Notes under the pieces: model-generated
Databases searched by the model: none
Told to the model about the DNA's origin: nothing
What the model saw: the letters and a program-made list of their open reading frames with translations, nothing else
Assembly: GCA_030695925.1 (NCBI GenBank)
Contig: JAUYOH010000129.1
Coordinates: 1 to 47,125 of the forward strand
Direction of reading: 5' to 3'
DNA from: Candidatus Omnitrophota bacterium
GTDB taxonomy: Bacteria > Omnitrophota > Gorgyraeia > Pluralincolimonadales > Pluralincolimonadaceae
Length of the DNA: 47,125 nucleotides
Translations under genes and position numbers: made by a program
Part shown: positions 25,323 through 33,981 of the stretch, piece after piece
How positions within the stretch are numbered: the stretch's first letter is position 1
How the letters are laid out: every line of letters begins with the position of its first letter

Positions 25323-25994
25323 TCAAAATTTATATTTTTTTCTATCCGCCGTCGTCGCAGGGCCGCCCTTAAGTTTTCTTGCTTTTATGTAATACTGATA
25401 GGTAAGAAAATCTTTCAACATACCGAATAATAAGAAGTTCAATAGCCTGAAACCCCGCGCAGCAACGAGATTGCGCTCGATTCCGACAATCTCATAGCCG
25501 GATTCAGAGAACAGCTCTCTTATATTTAACAGCGTAAAGAATCTCATGTGGGATTTGTCTAGTAAGCCGTCGTCACTATAATCCCAGGTACCTCCTATCG
25601 CCAAGCGAATTATCACTTTATAATATCTGATATTCGGTATGCTGGCAACTATGTACCCGCCATCACGTAAATAATCTATATGTTTTTTAAGCAGGGCTAA
25701 CGGGTCGAACAAGTGCTCCAGCACATCCGCATATATTATGCAATCAAAATATTCCTTCGGATACGGCAGATCGAATTTTTCTATGTCCGCCAGAAAAACT
25801 TTATTTAATTTTTCACGGGCTTTTGCGCAAGAATCCCCATCCTTTTCCAGACCTATGACTTCGATGCTCTTCTGCGTTAAACCTGCGCATAAACCGCCGT
25901 CGGCACAACCCACATCCAATACCTTCTTTGCGCCGGGTGGTACAAGAGATAAAAAATATTCGCGTTTATCTTTTTTTCTCGATGAAGTTGCCAT
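25323..25994 (-). CDS. SAM-dependent class I methyltransferase
   Basis: A 223-residue protein with the Rossmann-type SAM-binding motif KVLDVGCADGGLCAGL (24-39), the acidic post-motif II IGLEKDG, and FDCIIYADVLEHLFDP (Methyltransf_23/11 signature), then LRDGGYIVASIPN. A C-terminal hydrophobic stretch (FRLLNFLLFGMLKDFLTYQ) might attach it to the membrane. It lies 3 bases after the heptosyltransferase gene and 8 bases before the CgeB-like ATG, so it probably modifies the same glycan or lipid. Substrate not predictable. Confidence 0.82.
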   Translation of the reverse strand: MATSSRKKDKREYFLSLVPPGAKKVLDVGCADGGLCAGLTQKSIEVIGLEKDGDSCAKAREKLNKVFLADIEKFDLPYPKEYFDCIIYADVLEHLFDPLALLKKHIDYLRDGGYIVASIPNIRYYKVIIRLAIGGTWDYSDDGLLDKSHMRFFTLLNIRELFSESGYEIVGIERNLVAARGFRLLNFLLFGMLKDFLTYQYYIKARKLKGGPATTADRKKYKF

Positions 25995-25997
25995 CTA

Positions 25998-27080
25998 TTA
26001 TGCCTTTAATGCCTCTTCGGCAGCCCTAAAGACCTCTTCAGGGCTAATGGTATCTAAACATCTTCTTATATCGCAATCCCTTAATTTAAAATTCTTGTAA
26101 CAGGGCCGGCACTCTGCCTTTCCGGTCACAACCCTATGCTTATCGCTTGAGGGGTACTGGCCGTATACCTTTTCGTCTACCGGTCCGAAGATGCCTACTG
26201 TTTTAGCTCCCATAGCGACGGCAATATGCAGCGGCCCGCCGTCATTGGCGATGACTAGATTACACATCCCGGCTAGGGCGGCAAATTGCAATATGGCAGT
26301 CCTGCCGCAGGCATCGATAACGGCATTCTTCATATCCTTTTTGACGGATTCGCAGATATCCTTTTCTGCCTCGCTTCCCAAAATGAGGATTTTGGCGTTA
26401 TGCTTTTCCGCAAGACGATCCGCGACTTCCGCGAACTTCTCTTTCTCCCAATGTTTGATCACGGCGTCCTTCCCCCAACTGGCGCCTCCGCCGGGGACTA
26501 TCCCGATCACCAAGTCTCCTTCCTTGATACCGCTCGCGGCTAGAAAATCTTTCGCCCACTCCCTGTCATCGTCGCTGATATACAGCATCAGATAATTGGC
26601 CGTCGGCCTCAACTCTATAAGGCCTAATAAACTAAGATAATACTCGACGACATGCTTTTCGTTATAACCCGTGATGTCTATCTTATCAGTGAGGAAGGTC
26701 CCCCTGTTCTTATAATTAAGGCCGATCCGGCGCGGTATTCCTATCAGCCACGTAATAAATCCGAACTGACGGTTGAGGGAAAGGTCTATAACGGTATCAA
26801 ACCTTTTAGCCTTGATATCTTTCAGCAGTGAAATGAACTTTTTTATGCATTCCGTTTTGGATTTATTCCAAAGGTCTCTATATTCATCTTTCTCGAAGAC
26901 GAACACCCAATCTATCAAGGGATTGTTTTTAAGTAGGTCTTCGGCGCGGCGGTTGCATAAAAATCCTATATGGCATCCTTCGACCTGCCGGCCCAGGGAT
27001 TCCACGAGTGCAGTTGAAAACAAGACGTCTCCTATTCCAAATGGATTTATAATTAATACATATTTCATCTCTTTTCGCAT
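25998..27080 (-). CDS. Family 9 glycosyltransferase (heptosyltransferase-like)
   Basis: A 360-residue GT-B fold protein of the ADP-heptose:LPS heptosyltransferase family. Features are VLIINPFGIGDVLFSTALVESL at the N-terminus, FDTVIDLSLNRQFGFITWL, IGIVPGGGASWGKDAVIKHW, ILILGSEAEKD, and the donor-binding end AALAGMCNLVIANDGGPLHIAVAMGAKTVGIFGPVD. A C-terminal Cys-containing segment (CRPCYKNFKLRDCDIRRCL) is as in many GT9 enzymes. An ATG 12 bases further in (27068) would give the ATGA overlap with the upstream gene, so the start is uncertain by four residues. Specific donor inferred from gmhB nearby. Confidence 0.85.
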   Translation of the reverse strand: MRKEMKYVLIINPFGIGDVLFSTALVESLGRQVEGCHIGFLCNRRAEDLLKNNPLIDWVFVFEKDEYRDLWNKSKTECIKKFISLLKDIKAKRFDTVIDLSLNRQFGFITWLIGIPRRIGLNYKNRGTFLTDKIDITGYNEKHVVEYYLSLLGLIELRPTANYLMLYISDDDREWAKDFLAASGIKEGDLVIGIVPGGGASWGKDAVIKHWEKEKFAEVADRLAEKHNAKILILGSEAEKDICESVKKDMKNAVIDACGRTAILQFAALAGMCNLVIANDGGPLHIAVAMGAKTVGIFGPVDEKVYGQYPSSDKHRVVTGKAECRPCYKNFKLRDCDIRRCLDTISPEEVFRAAEEALKA

Positions 27081-28066
27081 GATCTCCCAACCTTCTCGCT
27101 TATGGCCTTATATACCTCTTCAACGGTGATATCTGTGATCTTGGGTTTATCTATGACAAGATGCCCTTCTCCGTACGGCCCCCACCTTCGCGAAGAACCG
27201 CCGGGCCTATCCTCGCCAAAGAAAACAATGGCAGGTGTTCCAACAGCCGCCGATATATGAACGGGGCCGGAATCGTTTGAGATCAAGAATAAACATCTCT
27301 TTAATAAAGAACCTAATTCTTTAATTGAGAGGGCGCCGGTTAGATCCAAAACAGGATTACGCATCTTTGACTTAACCCCATCTACGGTCTTTTTCTCTTC
27401 CTCCCCACCGACTAAAATAATCCTCACTTTGAATTCCTCTAAGAGCCTGTCGCAGATTTGCGCGAATCTGTCCAACGGCCACATCTTCTCAGGATTGCTG
27501 GTTGCCGGATGAACAGCGATTAACTTCGCGCCTTCCTGTACGTCGTTTTCTTTAAGAATATCATTTATCCTGTCCTCTGATGAAGGATCTGTGCAAAAAA
27601 ACAAGATCTTATCGCTTGGCTTTATCCCTATCTTTTCGATTAGGTCCAAGTTGTATTGTACTTCATGTTTTTCGCAAAGATATTTTTTATCCTGAATCTT
27701 ATGAGTAAGCAAAAAGCCCCATTTTCTGTCGTACCCCACCCGCATGGGTATGCCCGCCAGAAAAATCAGAATATTAAAGAATTTGCTTGGGTTAAAGACT
27801 ATAGCGAGGTCGAATCTTGATCTCTTTATCAAGCGTAAAAAGCTCAACCGACCGAGGAAACCGGTATAGTCTTTCTTGGGATCGAAGTTGACTATTGAAT
27901 CGACAAATGGCGCTCCCTCTATTGCCTCTGCCGAGGAAGGGTTGGCGATGACGGTGATTTTGGCAGAGGGGAAATGCTTGCGGATGGCGGCGATCGCGGG
28001 GGTGGTCAAGACTAATTCGCCAATCCTGTCCGTCCTAATCAAAAGAATATTTTTCGTCTGGATCAA
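27065..28066 (-). CDS. Family 9 glycosyltransferase (heptosyltransferase-like), TTG start
   Basis: A second GT9 protein, next to the first. Beginning at the TTG (28066) right behind the O-antigen ligase stop, it has 333 residues and opens IQTKNILLIRTDRIGELVLT, then SAKITVIANPSS and FDLAIVFNPSKFFNILIFL. C-terminal family motifs are IAVHPATSNPEKMWPLDRF, ILVGGEEEKKT and FLISNDSGPVHISAAVGTPAIVFFGED. An in-frame ATG at 28153 would overlap the ligase gene by 86 bases and add non-conserved residues, so it is less likely. Together the two enzymes probably add successive heptoses (or other sugars) to the lipid core. Confidence 0.82.
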   Translation of the reverse strand: MIQTKNILLIRTDRIGELVLTTPAIAAIRKHFPSAKITVIANPSSAEAIEGAPFVDSIVNFDPKKDYTGFLGRLSFLRLIKRSRFDLAIVFNPSKFFNILIFLAGIPMRVGYDRKWGFLLTHKIQDKKYLCEKHEVQYNLDLIEKIGIKPSDKILFFCTDPSSEDRINDILKENDVQEGAKLIAVHPATSNPEKMWPLDRFAQICDRLLEEFKVRIILVGGEEEKKTVDGVKSKMRNPVLDLTGALSIKELGSLLKRCLFLISNDSGPVHISAAVGTPAIVFFGEDRPGGSSRRWGPYGEGHLVIDKPKITDITVEEVYKAISEKVGRSCEKR

Positions 28067-28067
28067 T

Positions 28068-29483
28068 TTATTCGGATTGTATTTTTGCTGCTGCAAGGCC
28101 CGCAAAAGCCCAGAATAATACTGCGAGCGGCAGGGAATATAAATTTGTATCAAAAAAACTATGGACTAAATATGCCAAAATACCTCCGATGAGTCCTGTT
28201 AAAAAAGTTTTTAAAAATTTATCCCCACATTTTATCAACTTCGAGATCGCGTCTTTAATAAGGACAAAGGCGAACCAAAGAAAAATTAATAGTCCGACGA
28301 TGCCCGCCTCTGCGATTATCTGCAGATAGCAATTGTGCGCATATACTACCCAGGAATAATTCTGGGGCTTGTATCTGCTGAATACGTTCATAAACGTGCC
28401 TAGGCCATGGCCCAAAAGCGGCCTATCCTTAAACATCCTCCCTCCCGTTTCCCATATGACTATTCTATCTTCGGTAGAAGTATCGCCTGATAATGTTGCG
28501 AAAGATTTGAATTGATTTTTAATGATGGCGGGCGAAAATAAAACCAATATAATTAAAAATGCGACCGCTGTAAAAAGCGCCTTTTTGCCGCTAAATAAAC
28601 AAACGAAAAATAAACCTACTATAAAACCTAACCATGCCCCTCTTGCCCGGGTAAATAAAAGGCAGGCCAATAAAAGAATTGAAAGCGCAATTAAACAAAC
28701 TTTCACTTTTTTATTAGTCGTCCCCTGAATGATAAAACTGATAGCTATGGGAAGGATGGAGGTCAAATAACAACCCAAATTATTAGAAAATTGAAAAGAA
28801 GCGGTCATCTTGCCGGCGTAAAGGGGATACCCCCGCAGGAAATCAAATTTAGTAACCACTTGATAAATACCGTCCAGTCCGATCATAAAAGATGAGATAG
28901 ACAGCGCTATTAAAATATTAACTAAGCGCCTCCGCGTATTTATAACCTCGGCCATCATAAAAAATATTAGTAAATACTCAAGCGTCTTGAAGAAGAAGGC
29001 CCCCATACTGATATTGATATGTTGGCTGGTAAACATAGAAGTGATAATAGTTATGTCTAAGAATAAAAGAACGGGAATTTTCAGATTATGCTTTATATGT
29101 TGAGTGTAACGCAACGACATTATGATTATAGCTAAGACACTAACTGCTACAAAGCTGCTGATTAATGCTGTATGGAAAGATAACGGTGTTGCAATGCTGA
29201 GGTCCATATGCTGCGTAGAGAGCGTAGAACTTATAACCACGACCAAAGGAAAGAGTAATAAAAGGCTTATGATTATGGTGATACGTAAAAAAACCGATTC
29301 CCTCAAACCGGTCTTAAGCTGTTCGAAATTGTTTATTTTTTTGACTAACCAAGCGAGGGTCGCTATTGTCGCGCATATTTCAATCATGCTCTTTGAGGCA
29401 GGCAGAAAAAAAACAAGACAATAGAGCGAATACTCTATTATCTTTTCGCATATAATATCTATTTTTTCCCTGTTAATTTTCAC
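28068..29483 (-). CDS. O-antigen ligase-like membrane protein (WaaL/Wzy family)
   Basis: A 471-residue inner-membrane protein with about ten to twelve hydrophobic segments. The Wzy_C/O-antigen ligase region is visible at FTRARGAWLGFIVGLFFV, then the periplasmic loop with GRMFKDRPLLGHGLGTFMNVF and YAHNCYLQIIAEAGIVGLLIF, where the histidine of the AHN motif is the family's conserved residue. Such enzymes transfer a finished glycan from undecaprenyl diphosphate to lipid A-core, or polymerise it. Neighbours are the heptosyltransferases and a WecA-like fusion, in keeping with a ligase role. Overlap with the upstream gene is 4 bases (ATGA). Distinction between ligase and polymerase is not possible here. 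Confidence 0.85.
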   Translation of the reverse strand: MKINREKIDIICEKIIEYSLYCLVFFLPASKSMIEICATIATLAWLVKKINNFEQLKTGLRESVFLRITIIISLLLLFPLVVVISSTLSTQHMDLSIATPLSFHTALISSFVAVSVLAIIIMSLRYTQHIKHNLKIPVLLFLDITIITSMFTSQHINISMGAFFFKTLEYLLIFFMMAEVINTRRRLVNILIALSISSFMIGLDGIYQVVTKFDFLRGYPLYAGKMTASFQFSNNLGCYLTSILPIAISFIIQGTTNKKVKVCLIALSILLLACLLFTRARGAWLGFIVGLFFVCLFSGKKALFTAVAFLIILVLFSPAIIKNQFKSFATLSGDTSTEDRIVIWETGGRMFKDRPLLGHGLGTFMNVFSRYKPQNYSWVVYAHNCYLQIIAEAGIVGLLIFLWFAFVLIKDAISKLIKCGDKFLKTFLTGLIGGILAYLVHSFFDTNLYSLPLAVLFWAFAGLAAAKIQSE

Positions 29484-31273
29484 TTCCAGTAGACCCCGCC
29501 TATCTCACGGTATGCGACACCGCTTTCTTTGCAAATAGTCGCAATATTTTCAATCGTCTTTCTATCGACTGAGGGCATAGCAATAATAACTTCCTCTATC
29601 TGTCTGTCTTTGACCAAACCGGGGATATCTATCCTTGTCCCCAAAACAATAATACCCTGTATCCTGCGTCCTAACTTCGCTAAATCATCGTCAATAAATC
29701 CGATTGGCCGATAATTTAGTTCCCTGTTCTTTCTTATCTCCCTCAAGAACGCATCCCCCGCGTCTCCTGCGCCCACAATTAAAATTTTCTTGCCCCTGGT
29801 TTCAAAGGAAACAAATAGATGCTCTCTAAATAACCTGAAAGCAATTCTAGCGCCGGACATTAAAATAAGTAGAATCATCGCATCCAAAATGAAAATCATT
29901 CGGGAGAATCCTTTAAATCTAAATACGGCTAAGAGAGCCAAAACGGAGGCAACTGAGCCGATAAAAATACCTTTAGTTATATCCAATAACTCGCTTAACC
30001 CAGAATACCTCCAAATATTGCCATATACCCCAGCGACAAAAAAAGCGCTTAATTTAATAGCTATGATTATTGGCAATGACTTGGTTATCAGATCAAAATT
30101 ATCACTGCTAATTACACCCTCATAGCGAATTATATAGCTAGAGAGATAAGCCATGCATATCAAACATAAATCAAATATTATTTCAAAGATTACTCTCTTG
30201 TATCTTACCAGAGCATTAACTAGCGCTATCTCGTCTTTATAATATGGCACATCCTTATTTTCTTTTTCTTTTAAAGGTCCCTTCTTAAAAGAAGTAGATT
30301 GACTTAAAAATAACCCGAAAGCAAAGAAGGATATTAACAACAAAGTTATAATAACTACGCTTGTATAAATTTTTACAAAAAGTGAAGCTAGCGCGGCTAA
30401 CCCAAAAATCGCAGAAATTATATATAGGATTATAACGGCTTTTTTCTCTGGTAGGCCCAGAAAAACTAATCTGTGCGAGGTATGGTCTCTTCCTCCTTTA
30501 GCAATGGATTTCCCATCAATTTTTCGAGTGATCGCAACAAATGCCGTGTCAAATATGGGTACGGCAAGGGCAAGTACCGGCGTAAATAATACTATGAACA
30601 GATTGGAAGCTTCTTTCCAGGTTCCCTGTATAGTCAGACAGGCTAATGCGAAACCTATAAACATCGCCCCGCAATCACCCATAAAGATCTTAGCAGGATA
30701 AAAGTTATACGGCAAAAATCCTAACGTAGCCCCGGCTAAAATTAAAGAGGCGCCGGCAACTTCATAATTTTTAAGTATGAGTGAGCAGACAAATAAAGTC
30801 ATTGCGGCTATAACGGCTACACCGCTTGACAATCCATCCATATTATCTAACAGGTTAAAAGCATTGGCGATGCCGACTATCCACAAAATTGTCAAGGGAA
30901 TCGCCACAATAGGAAGGGGTATTATCTTTATGATTACACCGAATATTATTGCTAATGACGCGCATACAATCTGACCTATTATCTTATTCTGCGGATTTAA
31001 TCCTTTTATATCGTCTATTAAACCCAAAATAAATATTGAAGATGCTCCCACAATCAACCCGAGAGGAATAGAGTTTTTTGGTAAAAACATCAGGCATGAA
31101 ATCAAAAAGGAGGCATATATAGACAGGCCTCCCAGAAGCGGCACCACTTTTTGGTGCCAGCGGTCTTCCTTGGGCCTTGCTACGATTCCCAGTTTCGTAG
31201 CGATAATTTTAACAAGGGGGGTTAGTAGTACGGACAGCAAAAACGGGATTATAAAAAGGGCGAAATACTTCAC
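29480..31273 (-). CDS. Fusion: WecA/MraY-like GlcNAc-1-P transferase plus FlaA1-type CoA_binding_3 domain
   Basis: A 597-residue membrane protein. Residues 1-325 form a WecA/TagO/MraY domain: HQKVVPLLGGLSIYA, LGLIDDIKGLNP (D87, D88), NAFNLLDNMDGLSSG (D143, D146), KIFMGDCGAMFIGFAL and GGRDHTSHRL (histidine of the HxxxR loop), with ten or so hydrophobic segments. This half would start glycan synthesis on undecaprenyl phosphate. Residues 350-490 hold about four more transmembrane segments (RYKRVIFEIIFDLCLICMAYL, then KLSAFFVAGVYGNIWRY), and 495-597 form a CoA_binding_3/FlaA1 N-terminal Rossmann domain (KILIVGAGDAGDAFL, then EVIIAMPSVDRKT). The SDR catalytic domain (C-terminal half) of PglF/CapD-type dehydratases is absent. 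No stop or frameshift lies between the halves. Confidence 0.85.
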   Translation of the reverse strand: MKYFALFIIPFLLSVLLTPLVKIIATKLGIVARPKEDRWHQKVVPLLGGLSIYASFLISCLMFLPKNSIPLGLIVGASSIFILGLIDDIKGLNPQNKIIGQIVCASLAIIFGVIIKIIPLPIVAIPLTILWIVGIANAFNLLDNMDGLSSGVAVIAAMTLFVCSLILKNYEVAGASLILAGATLGFLPYNFYPAKIFMGDCGAMFIGFALACLTIQGTWKEASNLFIVLFTPVLALAVPIFDTAFVAITRKIDGKSIAKGGRDHTSHRLVFLGLPEKKAVIILYIISAIFGLAALASLFVKIYTSVVIITLLLISFFAFGLFLSQSTSFKKGPLKEKENKDVPYYKDEIALVNALVRYKRVIFEIIFDLCLICMAYLSSYIIRYEGVISSDNFDLITKSLPIIIAIKLSAFFVAGVYGNIWRYSGLSELLDITKGIFIGSVASVLALLAVFRFKGFSRMIFILDAMILLILMSGARIAFRLFREHLFVSFETRGKKILIVGAGDAGDAFLREIRKNRELNYRPIGFIDDDLAKLGRRIQGIIVLGTRIDIPGLVKDRQIEEVIIAMPSVDRKTIENIATICKESGVAYREIGGVYWK

Positions 31274-32235
31274 GGTTTTCCTTTAATATAATTTACCACG
31301 TCTTTAATAATTCCGTTTAAATCTACGGTAGGTATAAATCCGATCAAATCATTTATCTTGGAAATATCCGGGACCCTTCTTTCCATATCCTCAAACCCCT
31401 CTTCATACGCTTCGTTGTAAGGGATATAAATAACCTTTGAGCGGCTGCTCGTTATTTCTATTACTTTCTTGGCTAAGCCCTCGATCGTAATCTCCTCTTG
31501 GCTGCCGATATTAAAGACTTGGCCGCAAGCATTTGGCTTATCTATAAGTTTTGTCAAGGCGCTGACTACGTCTTTGACGTGCAAAAAACATCTTGATTGC
31601 TTGCCTGAACCATAAACGGTCATATCTTTACTTCCCAATGCCTGCTTGACAAATCTAGGCAAGACCATTCCATAGGCCGAAGATTGACGGGGGCCAACTG
31701 TATTAAATAACCTTACTATCACCGTTGGGAGATTTTTCTCTTTCCAATATACATAAGCCAGCATCTCATCTACTGCCTTCGCGGTAGAATAACTCCATCT
31801 TGATTTCAGGGGCGAGCCCAGGATCCTGTCTTGATCCTCCTTCAAGGGCCCTTGCGTGTTTTTACCGTAAATTTCAGAGGTAGAAGTAATAAGAACTTTC
31901 TTATGGTACCTATAAGCCATCTCTAAAATTATCTCGCTGCCTTTGATGTTGGTGGTCAGGGATTCCAAGGGGTGGTTTACTATTAATTCTACCCCTACAG
32001 CCGCGGCAAGATGAAATATGGCAGAGCATCTTTCCGTCAGCTTATCAACTAGATATTCATTTAAGATGGTGCCGACGACAAGTTCAAAATTCGGGTTGCC
32101 CTCTAAATGTTTGACGTTCTCATATTTGCCGGTTGACAGATCATCGAGCGCCGTAACCCGGTGCCCCTCACTGATAAGCTTATCTGCAAGATGAGAACCG
32201 ATAAATCCGGCTCCGCCAGTAATCAAATAATGCAC
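31270..32235 (-). CDS. NAD-dependent epimerase/dehydratase (UDP-sugar type)
   Basis: A 321-residue extended short-chain dehydrogenase/reductase. It shows the NAD-binding TGGAGFIGSHLADKL (7-20), DDLSTGKYEN, IFHLAAAVGVELIVNHP, the catalytic ITSTSEIYGKN and SYSTAKAVDE (Y149, K153), VIVRLFNTVGPRQ, and the sugar-nucleotide part GSGKQSRCFLHVKDVVSAL. Closest in pattern to UDP-glucuronate decarboxylase and UDP-glucose 4-epimerase; the choice between them is open. Start is GTG 32235 with AAGGAGA 8 bases upstream and a good promoter behind that. It overlaps the WecA-like fusion by 4 bases and supplies a modified sugar nucleotide to the pathway. Confidence 0.85.
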   Translation of the reverse strand: MHYLITGGAGFIGSHLADKLISEGHRVTALDDLSTGKYENVKHLEGNPNFELVVGTILNEYLVDKLTERCSAIFHLAAAVGVELIVNHPLESLTTNIKGSEIILEMAYRYHKKVLITSTSEIYGKNTQGPLKEDQDRILGSPLKSRWSYSTAKAVDEMLAYVYWKEKNLPTVIVRLFNTVGPRQSSAYGMVLPRFVKQALGSKDMTVYGSGKQSRCFLHVKDVVSALTKLIDKPNACGQVFNIGSQEEITIEGLAKKVIEITSSRSKVIYIPYNEAYEEGFEDMERRVPDISKINDLIGFIPTVDLNGIIKDVVNYIKGKP

Positions 32236-32261
32236 TTTATCTGTCTCCTTTTTAAAGCCGT

Positions 32262-32290
32262 ATTATAGTTCATTTGGCTGAATTTTGCAA
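32262..32290 (-). promoter_or_regulatory. Promoter for epimerase-WecA-ligase-GT9 part of the glycan locus
   Basis: On the minus strand TTGCAA (32290-32285) and a perfect TATAAT (32267-32262) are 17 bases apart, in the 64-base gap between the GT4 stop codon and the epimerase start. It would give a leader of about 20 bases carrying AAGGAGA (32250-32244). It allows the downstream genes to be transcribed separately from the upstream rSAM/flippase part. Confidence 0.65.
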
Positions 32291-32299
32291 TATAAGTTA

Positions 32300-33478
32300 T
32301 TACTGAGGCGAGGCTGCCTCTTCATACAATTTTGTTATGTCTTCAACCAAACGTTTCTTTGAAAACTTTTCCCGAACCGTCTCTCGTCCTTTAGTGCCGA
32401 ACACGGACCTTTTATTGGGATCTTTGATTAAATCCGCCATGCGGTGCGCGAATGCTTGCGCATCCCCCGAGGTGACGCAATAACCATTTATACCGTCCTC
32501 TACTACATCGCTTACCCCGCCGACATTTGTAGCAACAACCGGCCTGCCTGCGGCAAGAGCCTCGATTAAGGCAACCGGCGTGCCTTCGTTAAGGGAAGTA
32601 AGAACCACTATGTCCAGATCAGAATAAACGTCTGCCATATTCTCCTGCCATCCGCAGAAGAGCACGTTTCCGCTTATGCCTAACTCTTTTGCATATACTT
32701 CCAGCTCTATCCGCTTCTCGCCATCCCCTATGATTAAACACTTAATTTTAAATTCATCGCCTAGGATAGATAATAAATGCTTAACCGCTTCGAGGAACAT
32801 TCTATGATTCTTTACGGGAACGAGTCTGCCGATGATACCGATCGCAATAGTGTCGTCGTCAATATTTAATCCCTTTCTTAATTTCCCGTTATGCGACTGA
32901 ATTAATGCGAACTTCTCTAGTTCCAACCCTAATGGAATTACTTTAATCTTATCCGGCCTGGCAACTTTATAATGCTCCCCCATTTCTCTTTTCTGTGCCT
33001 GACTTACAACGACGATATATTTACTGAAATATGCCAGTGCCTTTTCTATAAAAAGAAAAATGCTAATATAAAATCTGCTAAAATAGCTCTCGAATATATG
33101 ACCGTGAAAAGTATGTATCCTGACGGGAACACCGGCAAAAACAGCCGCGACTCTGCCTAACGCCCCTGCCTTAGCGGTATGGGTATGGACGATATCGGGT
33201 TTCTCGCGCCGTATTATCCTATAAATCTTCCAAAAAGCAATGAGGTCTCTTAAGGGGTGAATTTGACGGCCCAGCTCGGAAATGATCAGCGGATTTATCT
33301 GCTTTTCCCTGGCTAAATAAATCATGTCTTTTTCGGTTTTGTCAACTTGACCCGTTACCAAAACCGACTCGAAACGTTCGTTATTTAGGGCCTGCGTTAA
33401 AAGTATTGTATGAATGGCGGGACCGCCTACATTGAGTCGTGCTATGATCCTCAAAACTTTCAACTTCTTTTGAATCAT
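32300..33478 (-). CDS. Family 4 glycosyltransferase
   Basis: A 392-residue GT-B retaining glycosyltransferase. N-terminal domain: KVLRIIARLNVGGPAIHTIL, then IVHTHTAKAGALGRVAA. C-terminal donor domain: IGRLVPVKNHRMFLEAVKHL, CLIIGDGEKRIELE, GNVLFCGWQENMADVYSDL and LTSLNEGTPVALIEALAAGR with the E-x7-E pattern, ending VVATNVGGVSDVV. Length is normal for GT4 enzymes acting on EPS or O-antigen units. It overlaps the upstream hypothetical membrane protein by 4 bases. Donor and acceptor unknown. Confidence 0.87.
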   Translation of the reverse strand: MIQKKLKVLRIIARLNVGGPAIHTILLTQALNNERFESVLVTGQVDKTEKDMIYLAREKQINPLIISELGRQIHPLRDLIAFWKIYRIIRREKPDIVHTHTAKAGALGRVAAVFAGVPVRIHTFHGHIFESYFSRFYISIFLFIEKALAYFSKYIVVVSQAQKREMGEHYKVARPDKIKVIPLGLELEKFALIQSHNGKLRKGLNIDDDTIAIGIIGRLVPVKNHRMFLEAVKHLLSILGDEFKIKCLIIGDGEKRIELEVYAKELGISGNVLFCGWQENMADVYSDLDIVVLTSLNEGTPVALIEALAAGRPVVATNVGGVSDVVEDGINGYCVTSGDAQAFAHRMADLIKDPNKRSVFGTKGRETVREKFSKKRLVEDITKLYEEAASPQ

Positions 33479-33981
33479 CGGGACAAAATTTTTAATAGGC
33501 CGCTGCCTTTTTTAATGGCGGCCCAATTGGTATCGCAAAATAGACATAAAAATCCTACCGCAAACAAAACGGCCCTTATGCCCAATTCCAGCGCTTTTAT
33601 CTTATGTTGAAAAATATAAAACAAAACCAAGTTAATAATTACCGCTGAAATTAAAAGAATCCCGCTTGCCTTAAAAGGGCATAGGTTAAACTCTTTTTTA
33701 ATCTTCGTCGTACAGTTTCCTGTCAAGCTTACAGCTAAATAGTCTGCTGTTTCTTTTTGCAATTTCTTATATAAAGTAACCACCCAACATCCAATTTTGC
33801 TATTCTCTAAGATGCGAGGGTCTTCTTTTTCAATAAAGTCAACAAAATGGTTTACGGCACTGTATGAATAACTAAGGTGGTAGGTTCGCGTTATTTTATC
33901 TTCAATATAAAAATAAAATCCAGTTAACTTTTTGAATAAAAATATAATTAAACTCGCCACTAGTACCTCTTTTAATATCAT
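33475..33981 (-). CDS. Small hypothetical membrane protein
   Basis: A 168-residue protein with no family I recognise. Hydrophobic segments lie at about 1-17 (MILKEVLVASLIIFLFK), 106-125 (GILLISAVIINLVLFYIF) and 133-150 (LGIRAVLFAVGFLCLF). In between is a polar region (about 25-100) with YHLSYSYSAVNHFVDFIEKED. The gene overlaps both neighbours by 4 bases (the DUF4330 gene upstream and the GT4 gene downstream), so its product is likely made together with them and may form a membrane complex with the DUF4330 protein. No conserved catalytic motif is apparent. Confidence 0.65.
   Translation of the reverse strand: MILKEVLVASLIIFLFKKLTGFYFYIEDKITRTYHLSYSYSAVNHFVDFIEKEDPRILENSKIGCWVVTLYKKLQKETADYLAVSLTGNCTTKIKKEFNLCPFKASGILLISAVIINLVLFYIFQHKIKALELGIRAVLFAVGFLCLFCDTNWAAIKKGSGLLKILSR

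Noticed and set aside
27065-28153. Upstream ATG (28153) as start of the second heptosyltransferase-like gene
   Set aside because: It would overlap the ligase gene by 86 bases and add residues not seen in the family, whereas TTG 28066 follows the ligase stop directly.
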